DNA of 61,000 bases from Symbiodinium natans (taxonomy: Eukaryota; Sar; Dinophyceae; Suessiales; Symbiodiniaceae), in NCBI GenBank assembly GCA_905221605.1, contig CAJNDS010002412.1, positions 1,024,386 through 1,085,385 on the forward strand. Reading direction: 5' to 3'. The notes beneath the pieces are model-generated. The model was not told the origin of the DNA and searched no databases. It saw nothing but the letters and a program-made list of their open reading frames with translations. The position numbers and the translations under genes are program-made. This document shows, piece after piece, positions 16,856-24,751 of this stretch. Each line of letters starts with the position of its first letter. Positions within the stretch are counted from its first letter, which is position 1.

Positions 16856-18799
16856 TTAGTGTTCTGTTTTTTGGGGGAGGGGGTTTATTTTCCTGCGTGT
16901 CAGATATGGGATGGGAGCACGGATACCCGATTGGCGGAAGTAGCCAACCTGGCAGCGAATGCAGCCACGAAGCTCATGGTAGATTCCGCTCTTGTACTGC
17001 ACTGCCTCCTGTGTGATCACACACGGGCATGAATTCCGAATTGCTTGCCGGACGGCGGACGCCAAGAAACCTTTCCAGTCCCAGGAGTCGCCGTACACAT
17101 CTTCTTGAAGCAGCCGAATCACAGTCTTGCCATTCCGCAGCGCCCACTGCTCCTTGAAGTGGTCTCTTTGCGGCACGCCTCCATCATCTTCAGATCCACC
17201 CCACCCGAGCCCAAAATGCCCAATGTTGCCATCCAGCTCGATGAGAATGGTGTCGTTGTTGAGGCCAAAGTCAAAAGGCAAAGTGCGATTCGACGCCGGG
17301 CTCGTGCAGCCCCCGACCTGCGAGGTCACGTTGAGCTGCGAGAAGTTCTGGGCCAACCACCGCATCAGCTTTCCTTCGGTCTTTCTTGAACATAAGCAGC
17401 CAGGAGAGCGGCCTTGCTGCAGGTCGCTCAGACACGTGCTGCGGGAACGATGGCCGCAGTGGCGACACGTCACATCCAGCTTCGAGGTAGCGCCTTTCAC
17501 GTGGGCTTTCCACCAGGCTTCGTGCATGCGCCTGACATCGTACTGGCCGCCATAGCGCTCCCAGATAATCTCCAGACATCGCGCACGCCCAGCCGGGCTG
17601 GACCAAGGCACGCCGTGATTACACCAACAGCTAGGAGCTGTGCCTTGCTGCAGGCTGTTCACCCACGTGCTGCGGGAGCGATGGCCGCACTGGCGACACG
17701 TGACATCTAGCTTGGAGGTGACGCCTTTCACGTAGGCTTTCCACCAAGCCTCGTCCATGCGGCTCACGTCGTACTGGTCACCGTAGCGCCCCCGAATCAT
17801 CTCCAAACATCGAGCACGCCCTGCCAGGCTGGACCAAGGCACTCCGCCATTGCAGAAACAGCCAGGAGATTGGCCTTTCTGCAGGTGGTTCAGTGTTGTG
17901 CTGTTGGAGCGATGGCCGCAGTGGCGACACGTCACATCTAGCTGAGAGGTGACGCCTTTCACGTGGGCTTTCCACCAGGCTTCGTCCATGCGCCTGACAT
18001 CGTACTGGCCGCCATAGCGCTCCCAGATAATCTCCAGACATCGCGCACGCCCTGCCGGGCTGGACCAAGGCACGCCGTGATTACACCAACAGCCAGGAGC
18101 TGTGCCTTGCTGCAGGCTGGTCACCCACGTGCTGCGGGAGCGATGGCCGCAGTGGCGACACGTGACATCTAGCTTGGAGGTGGCGCCTTTCACTTGGGCT
18201 TTCCACCATGCCTCGTCCATGCGCCTGACATCGTACTGGTCACCGTAGCGCCCCCGAATCATCTCCAAACATCGAGCACGCCCTGCCAGGCTGGACCAAG
18301 GCACTCCGCCATTGCAGAAACAGCCAGGAGATTGGCCTTTCTGCAGGTGGTTCAGTGTTGTGCTGTTGGAGCGATGGCCGCAGTGGCGACACGTGACATC
18401 TAGCTTGGAGGTGGCGCCTTTCACTTGGGCTTTCCACCATGCCTCGTCCATGCGCCTGACATCGTACTGGTCACCGTAGCACTCTCCAAGGATCTGCAAG
18501 GCCCTGAACCGGCCAGCTTCGCTCCTCCACAGGAATGCGGTGACTTTGGCAGACCCGTCTTTGTCGCTTGGCTTTTCCTGGGAACTTCGTGCTCCGTTAT
18601 GCGGCTTCATGGCCGCACGTGGGGATGGCAAGAACCCTGACTGATACCGAAGGCTGGCCGGCAGCCCGAGCGCAAGCAGCCAACATAGGAGCCACGACGG
18701 TCCCCGAAACTTCGGCAACATGCGCTGCGCAGGCGCCACGGCATGGGAACTATAGTGGGCACGTCTATCGCCTAAGAGACTCCCGCCATACCCCACCAC
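16856..18799 (-). CDS. Tandem zinc-binding-repeat protein with PD-(D/E)XK-type nuclease domain
   Basis: 647 codons with no intron. Residues 27-60 (second ATG at 18721) form a signal-like segment with core WLLCWLLALGLPASL followed by SGFLPSP. In peridinin dinoflagellates a signal peptide followed by a Phe near its end can mark plastid targeting, so ER or plastid entry is possible. Residues 91-475 are five 77-residue repeats, each with WWKA, CX2CGHRS and a CXC pair about 20 residues on (SPGCFCN), a zinc-ribbon or treble-clef-like pattern. Residues about 485-600 resemble a Vsr/homing-type nuclease: PFDFGL (D510), LIELDG (E521, D523), HF, RDHFK (D546, K549) and VIRLLQEDV. Known zinc-repeat/nuclease fusions suggest sequence-specific DNA cleavage. 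The copia element lies 7 bp past the stop. The first ATG is less likely because it lies inside an inverted repeat. Confidence 0.82.
   Translation of the reverse strand: MVGYGGSLLGDRRAHYSSHAVAPAQRMLPKFRGPSWLLCWLLALGLPASLRYQSGFLPSPRAAMKPHNGARSSQEKPSDKDGSAKVTAFLWRSEAGRFRALQILGECYGDQYDVRRMDEAWWKAQVKGATSKLDVTCRHCGHRSNSTTLNHLQKGQSPGCFCNGGVPWSSLAGRARCLEMIRGRYGDQYDVRRMDEAWWKAQVKGATSKLDVTCRHCGHRSRSTWVTSLQQGTAPGCWCNHGVPWSSPAGRARCLEIIWERYGGQYDVRRMDEAWWKAHVKGVTSQLDVTCRHCGHRSNSTTLNHLQKGQSPGCFCNGGVPWSSLAGRARCLEMIRGRYGDQYDVSRMDEAWWKAYVKGVTSKLDVTCRQCGHRSRSTWVNSLQQGTAPSCWCNHGVPWSSPAGRARCLEIIWERYGGQYDVRRMHEAWWKAHVKGATSKLDVTCRHCGHRSRSTCLSDLQQGRSPGCLCSRKTEGKLMRWLAQNFSQLNVTSQVGGCTSPASNRTLPFDFGLNNDTILIELDGNIGHFGLGWGGSEDDGGVPQRDHFKEQWALRNGKTVIRLLQEDVYGDSWDWKGFLASAVRQAIRNSCPCVITQEAVQYKSGIYHELRGCIRCQVGYFRQSGIRAPIPYLTRRKINPLPQKTEH
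17375..18529 (-). repeat. Five 231-bp in-frame tandem repeats
   Basis: Five units of exactly 231 bp encode the zinc-binding repeats. Units 1 and 3 share one C-terminal half (NSTTLNHLQKGQSPGCFCN). Units 2 and 4 share another (LQQGTAPGCWCN-like). Units 3 and 5 share their starts (WSSPAGRARCLEIIWERYGG). This points to duplication of a 462-bp dimer. Confidence 0.92.
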
Positions 18800-19122
18800 T
18801 ATACGCAGATGTCTTGTCTCCTATCCCCCAAAAAGGTGGTATCATCCCGATAGGCGTGCCCAAGCAGATAGAATTTATGGTATGTTGGGTGATTAGGGAC
18901 TTGGGTCATGTGTGTCGATATGTTTTTCCTTGAGCTACACTTCAGAAATAGAACTTCCTTTCCTCATCATATACAACGTTGGAATATCTCATCGTTTCTT
19001 CCTTGGGTTGCTTAATCTCATTGGAATTCAGTTTCTTGATGTATGAGCTCCTGCAGAGATATCTGGGTAGAGTATGCTGTGGTGGGGTAGTGGGAGTATC
19101 TTAGGCGATAGGCATGCCCACT
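18754..19122. repeat. Inverted repeat around the 5' end of the nuclease ORF
   Basis: The left arm at 18754-18800 (AGTGGGCACGTCTATCGCC...) and the right arm at 19079-19122 (...GGCGATAGGCATGCCCACT) are imperfect inverse complements of about 45 bp. A partial third copy (GATAGGCGTGCCC) lies at 18849-18861. The left arm overlaps the first codons of the longest reading of the ORF. Confidence 0.7.
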
Positions 19123-19229
19123 GCGAACTGATCATATATTCATTTTGGGATCAAAAGGGAACGCTATTAGTATTTAGTCCGACCTGGGGTAGAAGCGCGC
19201 TTGCTTGAACAAGACTTCTACTACATGCA
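18803..19229. other. AT-richer spacer with no gene recognised
   Basis: Sequence between the nuclease ORF and a family A foldback. Apart from the inverted-repeat arm I see no coding signal. Confidence 0.4.
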
Positions 19230-19331
19230 TTGGGATTAAATGTCCCCTGAACTGGGTCCATAATCGGGGGGGGGGGGGGGGGGGTACTATAATCCCTATT
19301 AAGGACTGTTAGAAAAGGGGGAACATCCCAA
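19230..19331. repeat. Foldback element, family A, with G-run at apex
   Basis: The right arm AAGGACTGTTAGAAAAGGGGGAACATCCCAA is well preserved in its parts. The left arm TTGGGATTAAATGTCCCC is diverged. About 19 G at 19266-19284 form the apex. Confidence 0.7.
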
Positions 19332-19736
19332 CCTATAACCCATCGAGATTGCCTGGCTGTTCCGGGTGCTCTGGGAAGATGTCCGGTAGCACGGCATCCT
19401 GGCAAGCACAAAAAGTGTTTGGGGCGTAGGGTTTAGGGTTTAGGGTTTCGTGTTTAGGGATACGTGGAAAGCCCTATGGCATATGATGATGGCCGGTTTT
19501 GCACACAACTGTTCCGAGGCTGTAGGGCGTTGATGGGCCGTGGGTTTGTAGGAGACGAAATGTTGAAGCGGGCTAGCATATAACACAATGCTCAAAAAAT
19601 GATACTGCGTAGTCTGGCAGGTGTAGTAGTATACAATGTATAATCGAACCCTTCAACCACTGGCCCCAGACCCTAACACCTCAGCTTCAGCCTGCACTAC
19701 TGCAAGGTCGTGTTCGTGTGCAGACCCTGCACTTAC

Positions 19737-19840
19737 TAAACCCTAACCCTAACCCTAAACCCTAAACCCTAGACCCTAGACCCTAGACCCTAATTTACTA
19801 AACCCCGAACCCTAGACCCTGAACCCCAAACCCTATATGT
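19737..19840. repeat. CCCTAAA array with CCCTAGA variants
   Basis: About 13 units, some CCCTAGA or CCCTAAC. Confidence 0.85.
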
Positions 19841-19857
19841 GCGGAGGCCGGGCTGAC

Positions 19858-19948
19858 ATCAGCAGGCCTGTAGCTTTAGTAGAAATGCAAGGATTCAAGG
19901 CGCGGGGTGGGCATGGAGCTGCGACCCAAGCAGAGGATCAGATGCTTT
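19858..19948 (+). CDS. Exon-like island, unknown protein
   Basis: The plus frame reads VEMQGFKARGGHGAATQAED then QMLSATL, between two CCCTAAA blocks. It could be part of a plus-strand exon series running to about 21.67 kb. Confidence 0.4.
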
Positions 19949-20182
19949 CAGCAACTCTTGACTAAAAGCAACCCCAAACCCTAAACCCTAAACCCAGACC
20001 CTCAACCCTAAACCCTAAACCCTGGTTCCGAACACAGGATGCACCAGAATACTGTTGAACTAAAGTCCTGCTGGGAGCAGTAAAAGTGAGTTTAATATCC
20101 CACGCCGTCCCACGCCTCAACTTGCACCCCACATCTAGGTCAACCTTGCCTGCCCTGTTCTGCACCAGACTGCACCCTCTGG

Positions 20183-20280
20183 CTGGTTCTTACTCAGGAG
20201 TGAGGGAATGATTACCCTATATAATCCTTTGAAGGGTAACTATCGGGCCCTACTTCCCTCATTTCCCTACTAAGAACCAG
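20183..20280. repeat. Foldback element, about 98 bp
   Basis: The left arm CTGGTTCTTACTCAGGAGTGAGGGA and the right arm TCCCTCATTTCCCTACTAAGAACCAG are inverse complements with few mismatches. This is a different family from A, B and C. Confidence 0.8.
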
Positions 20281-20483
20281 GGGGCCCTGGCGGTGGACGA
20301 AACCAGCTCCGAACCCAACCCCGAAACCTTGAATCCTGAGCTGGATCAGAAAGCTTCTGACCCTGATCTCGAACATCATTTGGGAGTCTCCGAACTTTGG
20401 GGTACCTTATTGGGGTCCTGTATATAAGGGGATCCTACAAATTGGGGATCAATGTTGGGGTCCACTGGCCATGTCAGAATCAA

Positions 20484-20492
20484 TCCTGAACC

Positions 20493-20524
<32 letters not shown>

Positions 20525-20627
20525 ACCCTAAACCCTCAACCCTAAACCCTAAACTCTAAACCCTCAACCCTAAACCCTAAACCCTCAACCCTACACCCTA
20601 AACCCTAAACCCTAAACCCTACACCTT
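20484..20627. repeat. CCCTCAA / CCCTAAA array
   Basis: About 20 units. CCCTCAA variants dominate the left half and CCCTAAA the right, so one variant spread locally. Confidence 0.88.
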
Positions 20628-20728
20628 CACAGCTCCTCCGGCTGCCCTGCGCAAGCAGCATGCAGTCGGGAGCAGGCGGCCATGAAGGCCTCCTTATCAC
20701 CTTGAAGGGGAGGTTCGTGGGTCGGGTT
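20628..20728 (+). CDS. Exon-like island, unknown protein
   Basis: The plus frame includes CASSMQSGAGGHEGLLITLK, between repeat blocks. Its strand agrees with the neighbouring plus islands at 20838 and 21105. Confidence 0.35.
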
Positions 20729-20751
20729 TAGGGCTTAAAGGTTTTGTAGCC

Positions 20752-20823
20752 CTAAACCCTACACCCTATAACCCTAAACCCTAAACCCTAAACCCTAAAC
20801 CCTAAACCCTAACCTTAAACCCG
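20752..20823. repeat. CCCTAAA array
   Basis: About ten units. Confidence 0.88.
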
Positions 20824-20837
20824 TAGGGTTTGGGCTT

Positions 20838-20962
20838 AGATGGAGGAGCTTCGCATGGTAGGAGGGCAGCTTGGGAAATTTAAGGGTTGCATCTCGGGCT
20901 CAGAGATTCTTGTCGTGCTTGGAGGGGCCACTGGGATTCCCTATGTCTTCCTCTTCCTGCCC
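20838..20962 (+). CDS. Exon-like island with ATG, hydrophobic end
   Basis: From the ATG at about 20839 the frame reads MEELRMVGGQLGKFKGCISG, then a hydrophobic SEILVVLGGATGIPYVF stretch running into the next CCCTAAA block. Composition is natural and no family was recognised. Confidence 0.42.
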
Positions 20963-20963
20963 T

Positions 20964-21082
20964 AAACCCCAAACCCCAAACCCTAAAGTTCAAACCCCAA
21001 ACCCTAAACCCTAAACCTTATAAACCCTAAGCCCTAAGCCCTAAACCCTAAACCCTAACCCTAAACCCTAGAAACCCTAAGA
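20964..21082. repeat. CCCTAAA array with variants
   Basis: About 16 units including CCCCAAA and CCCTAAG. Confidence 0.85.
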
Positions 21083-21102
21083 CATGTGCGACACCGTAAA
21101 CG

Positions 21103-21183
21103 CCCAAACAGGCGGGCCGGGTGACTGTCCTGGAACCACAGGATCGCCTCGAGCTGTTGATCGAAGAGCTCCTGGACCGGTCT
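21103..21183 (+). CDS. Exon-like island, acidic helix
   Basis: The plus frame reads VTVLEPQDRLELLIEELLDR, a very protein-like helix. It is followed at once by GGTTTAGGG repeats, whose G|GTTTAG could be the splice donor. Confidence 0.45.
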
Positions 21184-21262
21184 AGGGTTTAGGGTTTAGG
21201 AGGGTTTAGGGTTTAGGGTTTTGGGTTTAGGGTTTTGGGTTTAGGGTTTTGGGTTTCGGGAG
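21182..21262. repeat. TTTAGGG array, mixed with TTTTGGG
   Basis: About ten units. With the preceding CCCTAAA block it encloses the 21103-21183 island in inverted orientation. Confidence 0.85.
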
Positions 21263-21443
21263 TGTTGAGGGCTTCTTTGGGGCGCGGTTGAGGAGTTTAG
21301 GGGTAAATTCTGCTTGTGTGCTTCTAGTCCGACAGGCACGGGCACCATTCGCATGCGCAGAAAGCAAGGGGTTCTTAGGCTCTAGGGTTTAGGGATCACC
21401 AAACCCTAAACCCTGAACCCTAAACCCAGGCCCTAAACCCTAA

Positions 21444-21674
21444 ATGCTATCGAGTAAAACCTTCAGGGTGGCATGTGAGGGGGATGTGGGCTTCATGCCT
21501 GCACGAGTTGCTGCAGCTGTTTCACGGCTGCAAGGTCGCGTGGTTTCCCTCTTCACTCCGGAAAAAGAGGGCTACGGCTCACAACTCGGAAAAGTCTATA
21601 TCTGGGTGCAACGCACATGGCTGCAGAATGTCGAGGCTTGCGGACTGGATCTCACTGGTAGAGATTCTCCTTAG
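21444..21674 (+). CDS. Exon-like open frame ending in a stop
   Basis: The plus frame reads VACEGDVGFMPARVAAAVSR then LQGRVVSLFTPEKEGYGSQL, a Trp-containing stretch, and stops after LTGRDSP. Good protein-like composition suggests the 3' exon of the plus series. It would converge with the minus gene at 21.8-23.6 kb. Family not recognised. Confidence 0.5.
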   Translation: MLSSKTFRVACEGDVGFMPARVAAAVSRLQGRVVSLFTPEKEGYGSQLGKVYIWVQRTWLQNVEACGLDLTGRDSP

Positions 21675-21847
21675 TTGCTGAGTTCAGAAGCCCCCCCAAA
21701 AAGTGTACACTTTCAGTTCTATAAGGGATTATCGTATCCCAAAAAGTGTAAAGTGTGCTCACTCAGCTACTAAGGTTCCCATTTTAACCCTAAAGCCTAA
21801 ACAGCCCGAAACCCTCAACCCTAAACCCTAAACCCCAAACCCTAAAC

Positions 21848-23592
21848 CAAGTCTCCGAGATGCCCAAAATCTCCACGATCCGGCCCAGAGTCTTCGTTGC
21901 CTTGTCGGCCAAGTTCTTGGATCTCAGCAAGTAGTCCTCGTACTGGCTCTTCGAGTAGGGAAGGAGGGGATTAGGTACCCCTAAACCCTAGACCCTAGAC
22001 CCTAAACCCTAAACCCTAAACCCTTAAACCCTAAACCCTAAACCCTAAACCCTAAACCCCACAGGTCCTCGGTGCGGTCACGACCTCCTCCCGGGTTGGC
22101 CTCTGCCCATGAGGAGGAGTAGGCCCATTCGTCCGACTTCGGCGGAGGAGGCTTTCTTGCTTAAAAGAGGTTTGGGTTTAGGGTTTAGGGTTTGGGGTTT
22201 AGGGTTTAGGGTTAAGGGTTTAGGGCTTAGGGTTTAGGGCTTAGGGTTTAGGGTTTATAGGGTCTAGGGGTGTTGCCCAAAACAGGCTTCTGTTTTGGGG
22301 GCGCAAAGACCTTCTATTTGGGGTCTTGGGCCCTTATATATTCTTAGGGCCCATGGAAGCAACAGTAGTGTAGAGATGAGTCGGGCATTTGATTCTGAGT
22401 ATTTTTTCGGGTTGCCATGGCGCCTCTCGCTTGTACTTCTCGAAATCCTCCACTAGGTCTCCGAACTCGTCGTCCTTCTCCTTAGGAACCATCCCGGCCA
22501 GATCGAAGTTCACCAGCATCTGCTTGGTGTCGAAAAGGTTCCTTGCAAACCATACGAAGTCGAAAATTGAGGGGTCACTTTGCCCTAGAGTACTCTGAAT
22601 CCCCATGGAGGCAAGATGATCCCTACACCCTGTGAAGGGTCATATACCCTACCAGTACTCTGAATCCCCATGAAGGTACTACGAACCCTACGCCCTTTAA
22701 GGGTCATCTTGGGCCCCAAGGCTCGCTTTGATGGATGTCTGTCCCAAATATTTCCTCACCACCAACGGCTGCGCGATGCAGCTGTCCGGGCCCGCTAGGC
22801 CAGAGGGCAAGGGCTGTGAGATCCGATCCTGGTTCTTGTCGCACTTTCGAGTAACCTTGGGTGCCGCGTGGGTAACCTTTAACCGTTAACCTTTCGGGGT
22901 AGTAAAAAAAACCTTTTAAACGCAAGGCCTTTTGGGGTAGTATACAACCCCTTTAAACCCAAAGGTTAACCTTTTTCCCCAAGGGAACTCAGTACCTATA
23001 AGTAACCTTGCTGAAGCTCTGTATCATGAGGGTAGTATAAAACCCCTTTGAACTTAAACTTAAGGGGAACTCAGTGCCTAAGCAACCTTGTTGAAGTTCT
23101 GCATCATGTAGACCAGATCCTTGTGGACGAGATGAACCCTAAATTGGGGTCATATACCCACATACTACTATAAAAATCCTACTAATTATATAAGGCATAT
23201 GAATCCTATCAAGATACGCTGACTGCTACACTTCCTATTTAAGGTTTCTATGAACCCTATCTCAAACCCGTTTGGGGTTCATCTTTCGTCCCAACGGATC
23301 CTTGTAGCCGGTGAGGAGTCTCTCCTGGTCTGCCTTGAGCTGGGCAGGCGATGGGGCTGCAGCCACAGCCTGGGCTGGGGCCGCGGCCGCCGCGAACCTT
23401 GGGGAGATGAGCCCTAAAAGGGCCGGTTTAGGGTTCATATGACCTTCTAGTGGGAATTATGGTAGCATAGGGATTAGGGTTCACATTACCTTACAATTAG
23501 TAGGAAGTATAGTAGTATAGGGTCAGTGAGCCCAATTTTAGTGCTCATTTGGTCCTCAAGGAACGAGAGGAGGAGACCACGGCGGCCGGCAT
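21848..23592 (-). CDS. Multi-exon gene, possible plastid-lumen-type protein; introns made of mobile/repeat DNA
   Basis: Seven exon segments join in frame on the minus strand: 23592-23555, 23397-23301, 23119-23087, 22855 to about 22720, about 22592 to 22424, 22151-22063 and 21946-21848. Key pieces in order are SSRSLRFAAAAAPAQAVAAA, QLKADQERLLTGYK|DLVYMM, NFNK|VTRKCDKNQDR, VVRKYLGQTSIK, DPSIFDFVWFARNLFDTKQM, DEFGDLVEDFEKYKRE, SSSWAEANPGGGRDRTEDL and LLRSKNLADKATKTLGRIVE. The Ala-rich start followed by AQA-V resembles a cleavable lumen signal. The later motif order reminds me of plastid-targeted proteins of secondary-plastid algae; that is recollection, not a match. A 5' exon at 23593-23758 (hydrophobic, presequence-like, in another frame) and the true stop are unresolved; the last frame runs on into repeat-coded residues. 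Confidence 0.7.
21947..22062 (-). repeat. Intron 6: contains a CCCTAAA array
   Basis: A plausible GT-AG intron (CT|GTGGGG to GAG|CCAG). About 11 telomere-like units at 21979-22058 make up most of it. The sense strand here is TTTAGGG, opposite to intron 5 of the same gene. Confidence 0.62.
22152..22423 (-). repeat. Intron 5: contains a TTTAGGG array
   Basis: A plausible GC-AG intron (GAG|GCGCC to AAAG|CCT). On the plus strand 22168-22265 is a TTTAGGG array, so the sense strand of this intron is CCCTAAA. It also holds a GGGCCC-rich foldback-like piece at 22265-22355. Confidence 0.6.
22593..22720 (-). repeat. Intron 4: family B foldback, borders unresolved
   Basis: The left end CCTTGGGGCCCAAGATGACCC (minus strand) and the right end GGGATCATCTTGCCTCCATGG form the inverted repeat. 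CATGGGGATTCAGAGTACT occurs both inside and at the downstream end, a 19-bp direct repeat. A GC donor (A|GCCTTGG) is possible. Confidence 0.6.
22856..23086 (-). repeat. Intron 3: tandem-duplication intron (231 bp, GT-AG)
   Basis: It starts GTTGCTTAGG and ends CACCCAAG. CAAGGTTRCT occurs at the donor (23087), again near 23008 inside the intron, and at the acceptor. The exon tail ATGATGCAGAACTTCAACAAG is repeated with five changes near 23027, and GGGTT-TATACTACCC occurs two or three times. This is a row of about 80-bp duplicated units sharing one AG|GT site. Confidence 0.7.
23120..23300 (-). repeat. Intron 2: family B introner (181 bp, GA-AG)
   Basis: The exon ends GGCTACAAG. The element starts GATCCGTTGGGACGAAAG and ends CATCTCGTCCACAAG, and the next exon starts GATCTGGTC. 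The 9-bp ACAAGGATC occurs at both junctions, so removal restores one copy and the frame (GYK|DLVY). The ends are inverted repeats of the B type. Confidence 0.78.
23398..23554 (-). repeat. Intron 1: family B introner (157 bp, GA-AG)
   Basis: Exon CTTGAG, then GACCAAATGAGCAC at the donor side and GGGCTCATCTCCCCAAG at the acceptor, then G|TTC. Removing it joins codon AG|G in frame. The two ends are imperfect inverted repeats, CCTTGAGGACCAAATGAGC and GCTCATCTCCCCAAGG. An extra GGGTTCA...TATAGTAGTATAG core sits inside. Confidence 0.7.
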
Positions 23593-24540
23593 TCCCCGGT
23601 GTCGGCGTCGACATGCCTGGCACCCAGAGGCGCACGTCGACCGTGTGGAGCACCGTGTGGAGCACCGTGGCCGCGGCGAGCAAAGGAAGGCTCCTTCGGA
23701 GGCCCCTGGTGCGAGCGTTGCAAGCTGCCATGGTGCTGCAAGGCGCCCTCATCGGCACACTGCTCTCAAGCCCTCAACGTTACAAGCCCCCCGAAACCGT
23801 AGATTCCGTAGATGCCATTTTCTCACGCTGCTCTGCGATGCCTCTTCCCGCTTCCGTTCCAACCAACCTATAGACTTCAAAAGCCCGGGCGTTGACGCAA
23901 ATGCTGCAGACCAAGAGTGGGAACCATGGGCATGACTTAGGGGCTGACAACCCTAGCACAAAGGTTAACCTCATATACTTATATATATATATATATGTAA
24001 CATTATATGTAGCCAAACATGCTAAAGGTTACCTACCCAGTCCCAGTCCTAAGATGAAGGTTGAGGGCCCCAGTTGAGGGCTGAAATCTGTGCAGGAGGA
24101 CATGGGACCCAGGCTCCGGCTCCTCCACAAAAGCTGCCATGACACGGTTTCGCTGGCGGCTGGCGTTTCTGCACATTCCTTCTAGCTCCCCCCTCCCTCT
24201 TCACGCCGCCGAAAATTGAACCTCGGGTCTCTAAGCCCTAGCCATATAGGGTGTTGATCGCTCAATTGGGCTTTGGATGTTATAGGGTTGCTCCAAACCC
24301 TATACATGACGTGAGCACCACGGGGGGACGGGCGGGGGGGGAGTCCCGTCCTTGTACTCATTATGCAGCTGCGTCCAGAGCAATGGAAAGGAACCTTGAT
24401 CTTCTGCTAGGGGGCTTAGGGTTTAGGGTTTAGGGGTGACCCATGACCCTGCCCCCCTGAACTCTACAAGCCCAGGCCCTTGGTAGAATCTTGCCCCTTT
24501 GTCAACCTCCACTCTGATTGAGGCCAGGGGAGAATAGATA
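23593..24540. other. Mostly unresolved; presequence-like frame and TA microsatellite
   Basis: 23593-23758 minus has a hydrophobic frame (RRSLPLLAAATVLHTVLHTV) that could encode a targeting sequence of the adjacent gene. (TA)n lies at about 23976-23997. 24090-24200 is GC-rich with several open frames. Telomere-like words lie at 24415-24438. Confidence 0.35.
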
Positions 24541-24660
24541 AACCCTGAACCCTAAACCCTAAGCCCTAGACCCTAAACCCTAAACCCTATTCCCTAAACC
24601 CTAACCCTAAACCCTAAACCCTGAACCCTGAACCCTAAACCCTAAACCCTAAACCCTATA
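24541..24660. repeat. CCCTAAA array
   Basis: About 17 units with CCCTGAA and CCCTAGA variants. The next block, at 24752-24905, is in opposite orientation. Confidence 0.88.
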
Positions 24661-24751
24661 GGGTGTAGGAGACCGAAGAGCTGCCTGAGTCCCCTTCAAA
24701 GTCGCACAGGGAAGAACTTTTGCAGCCCAAGTCTACACTCTTTAGTAGGTC

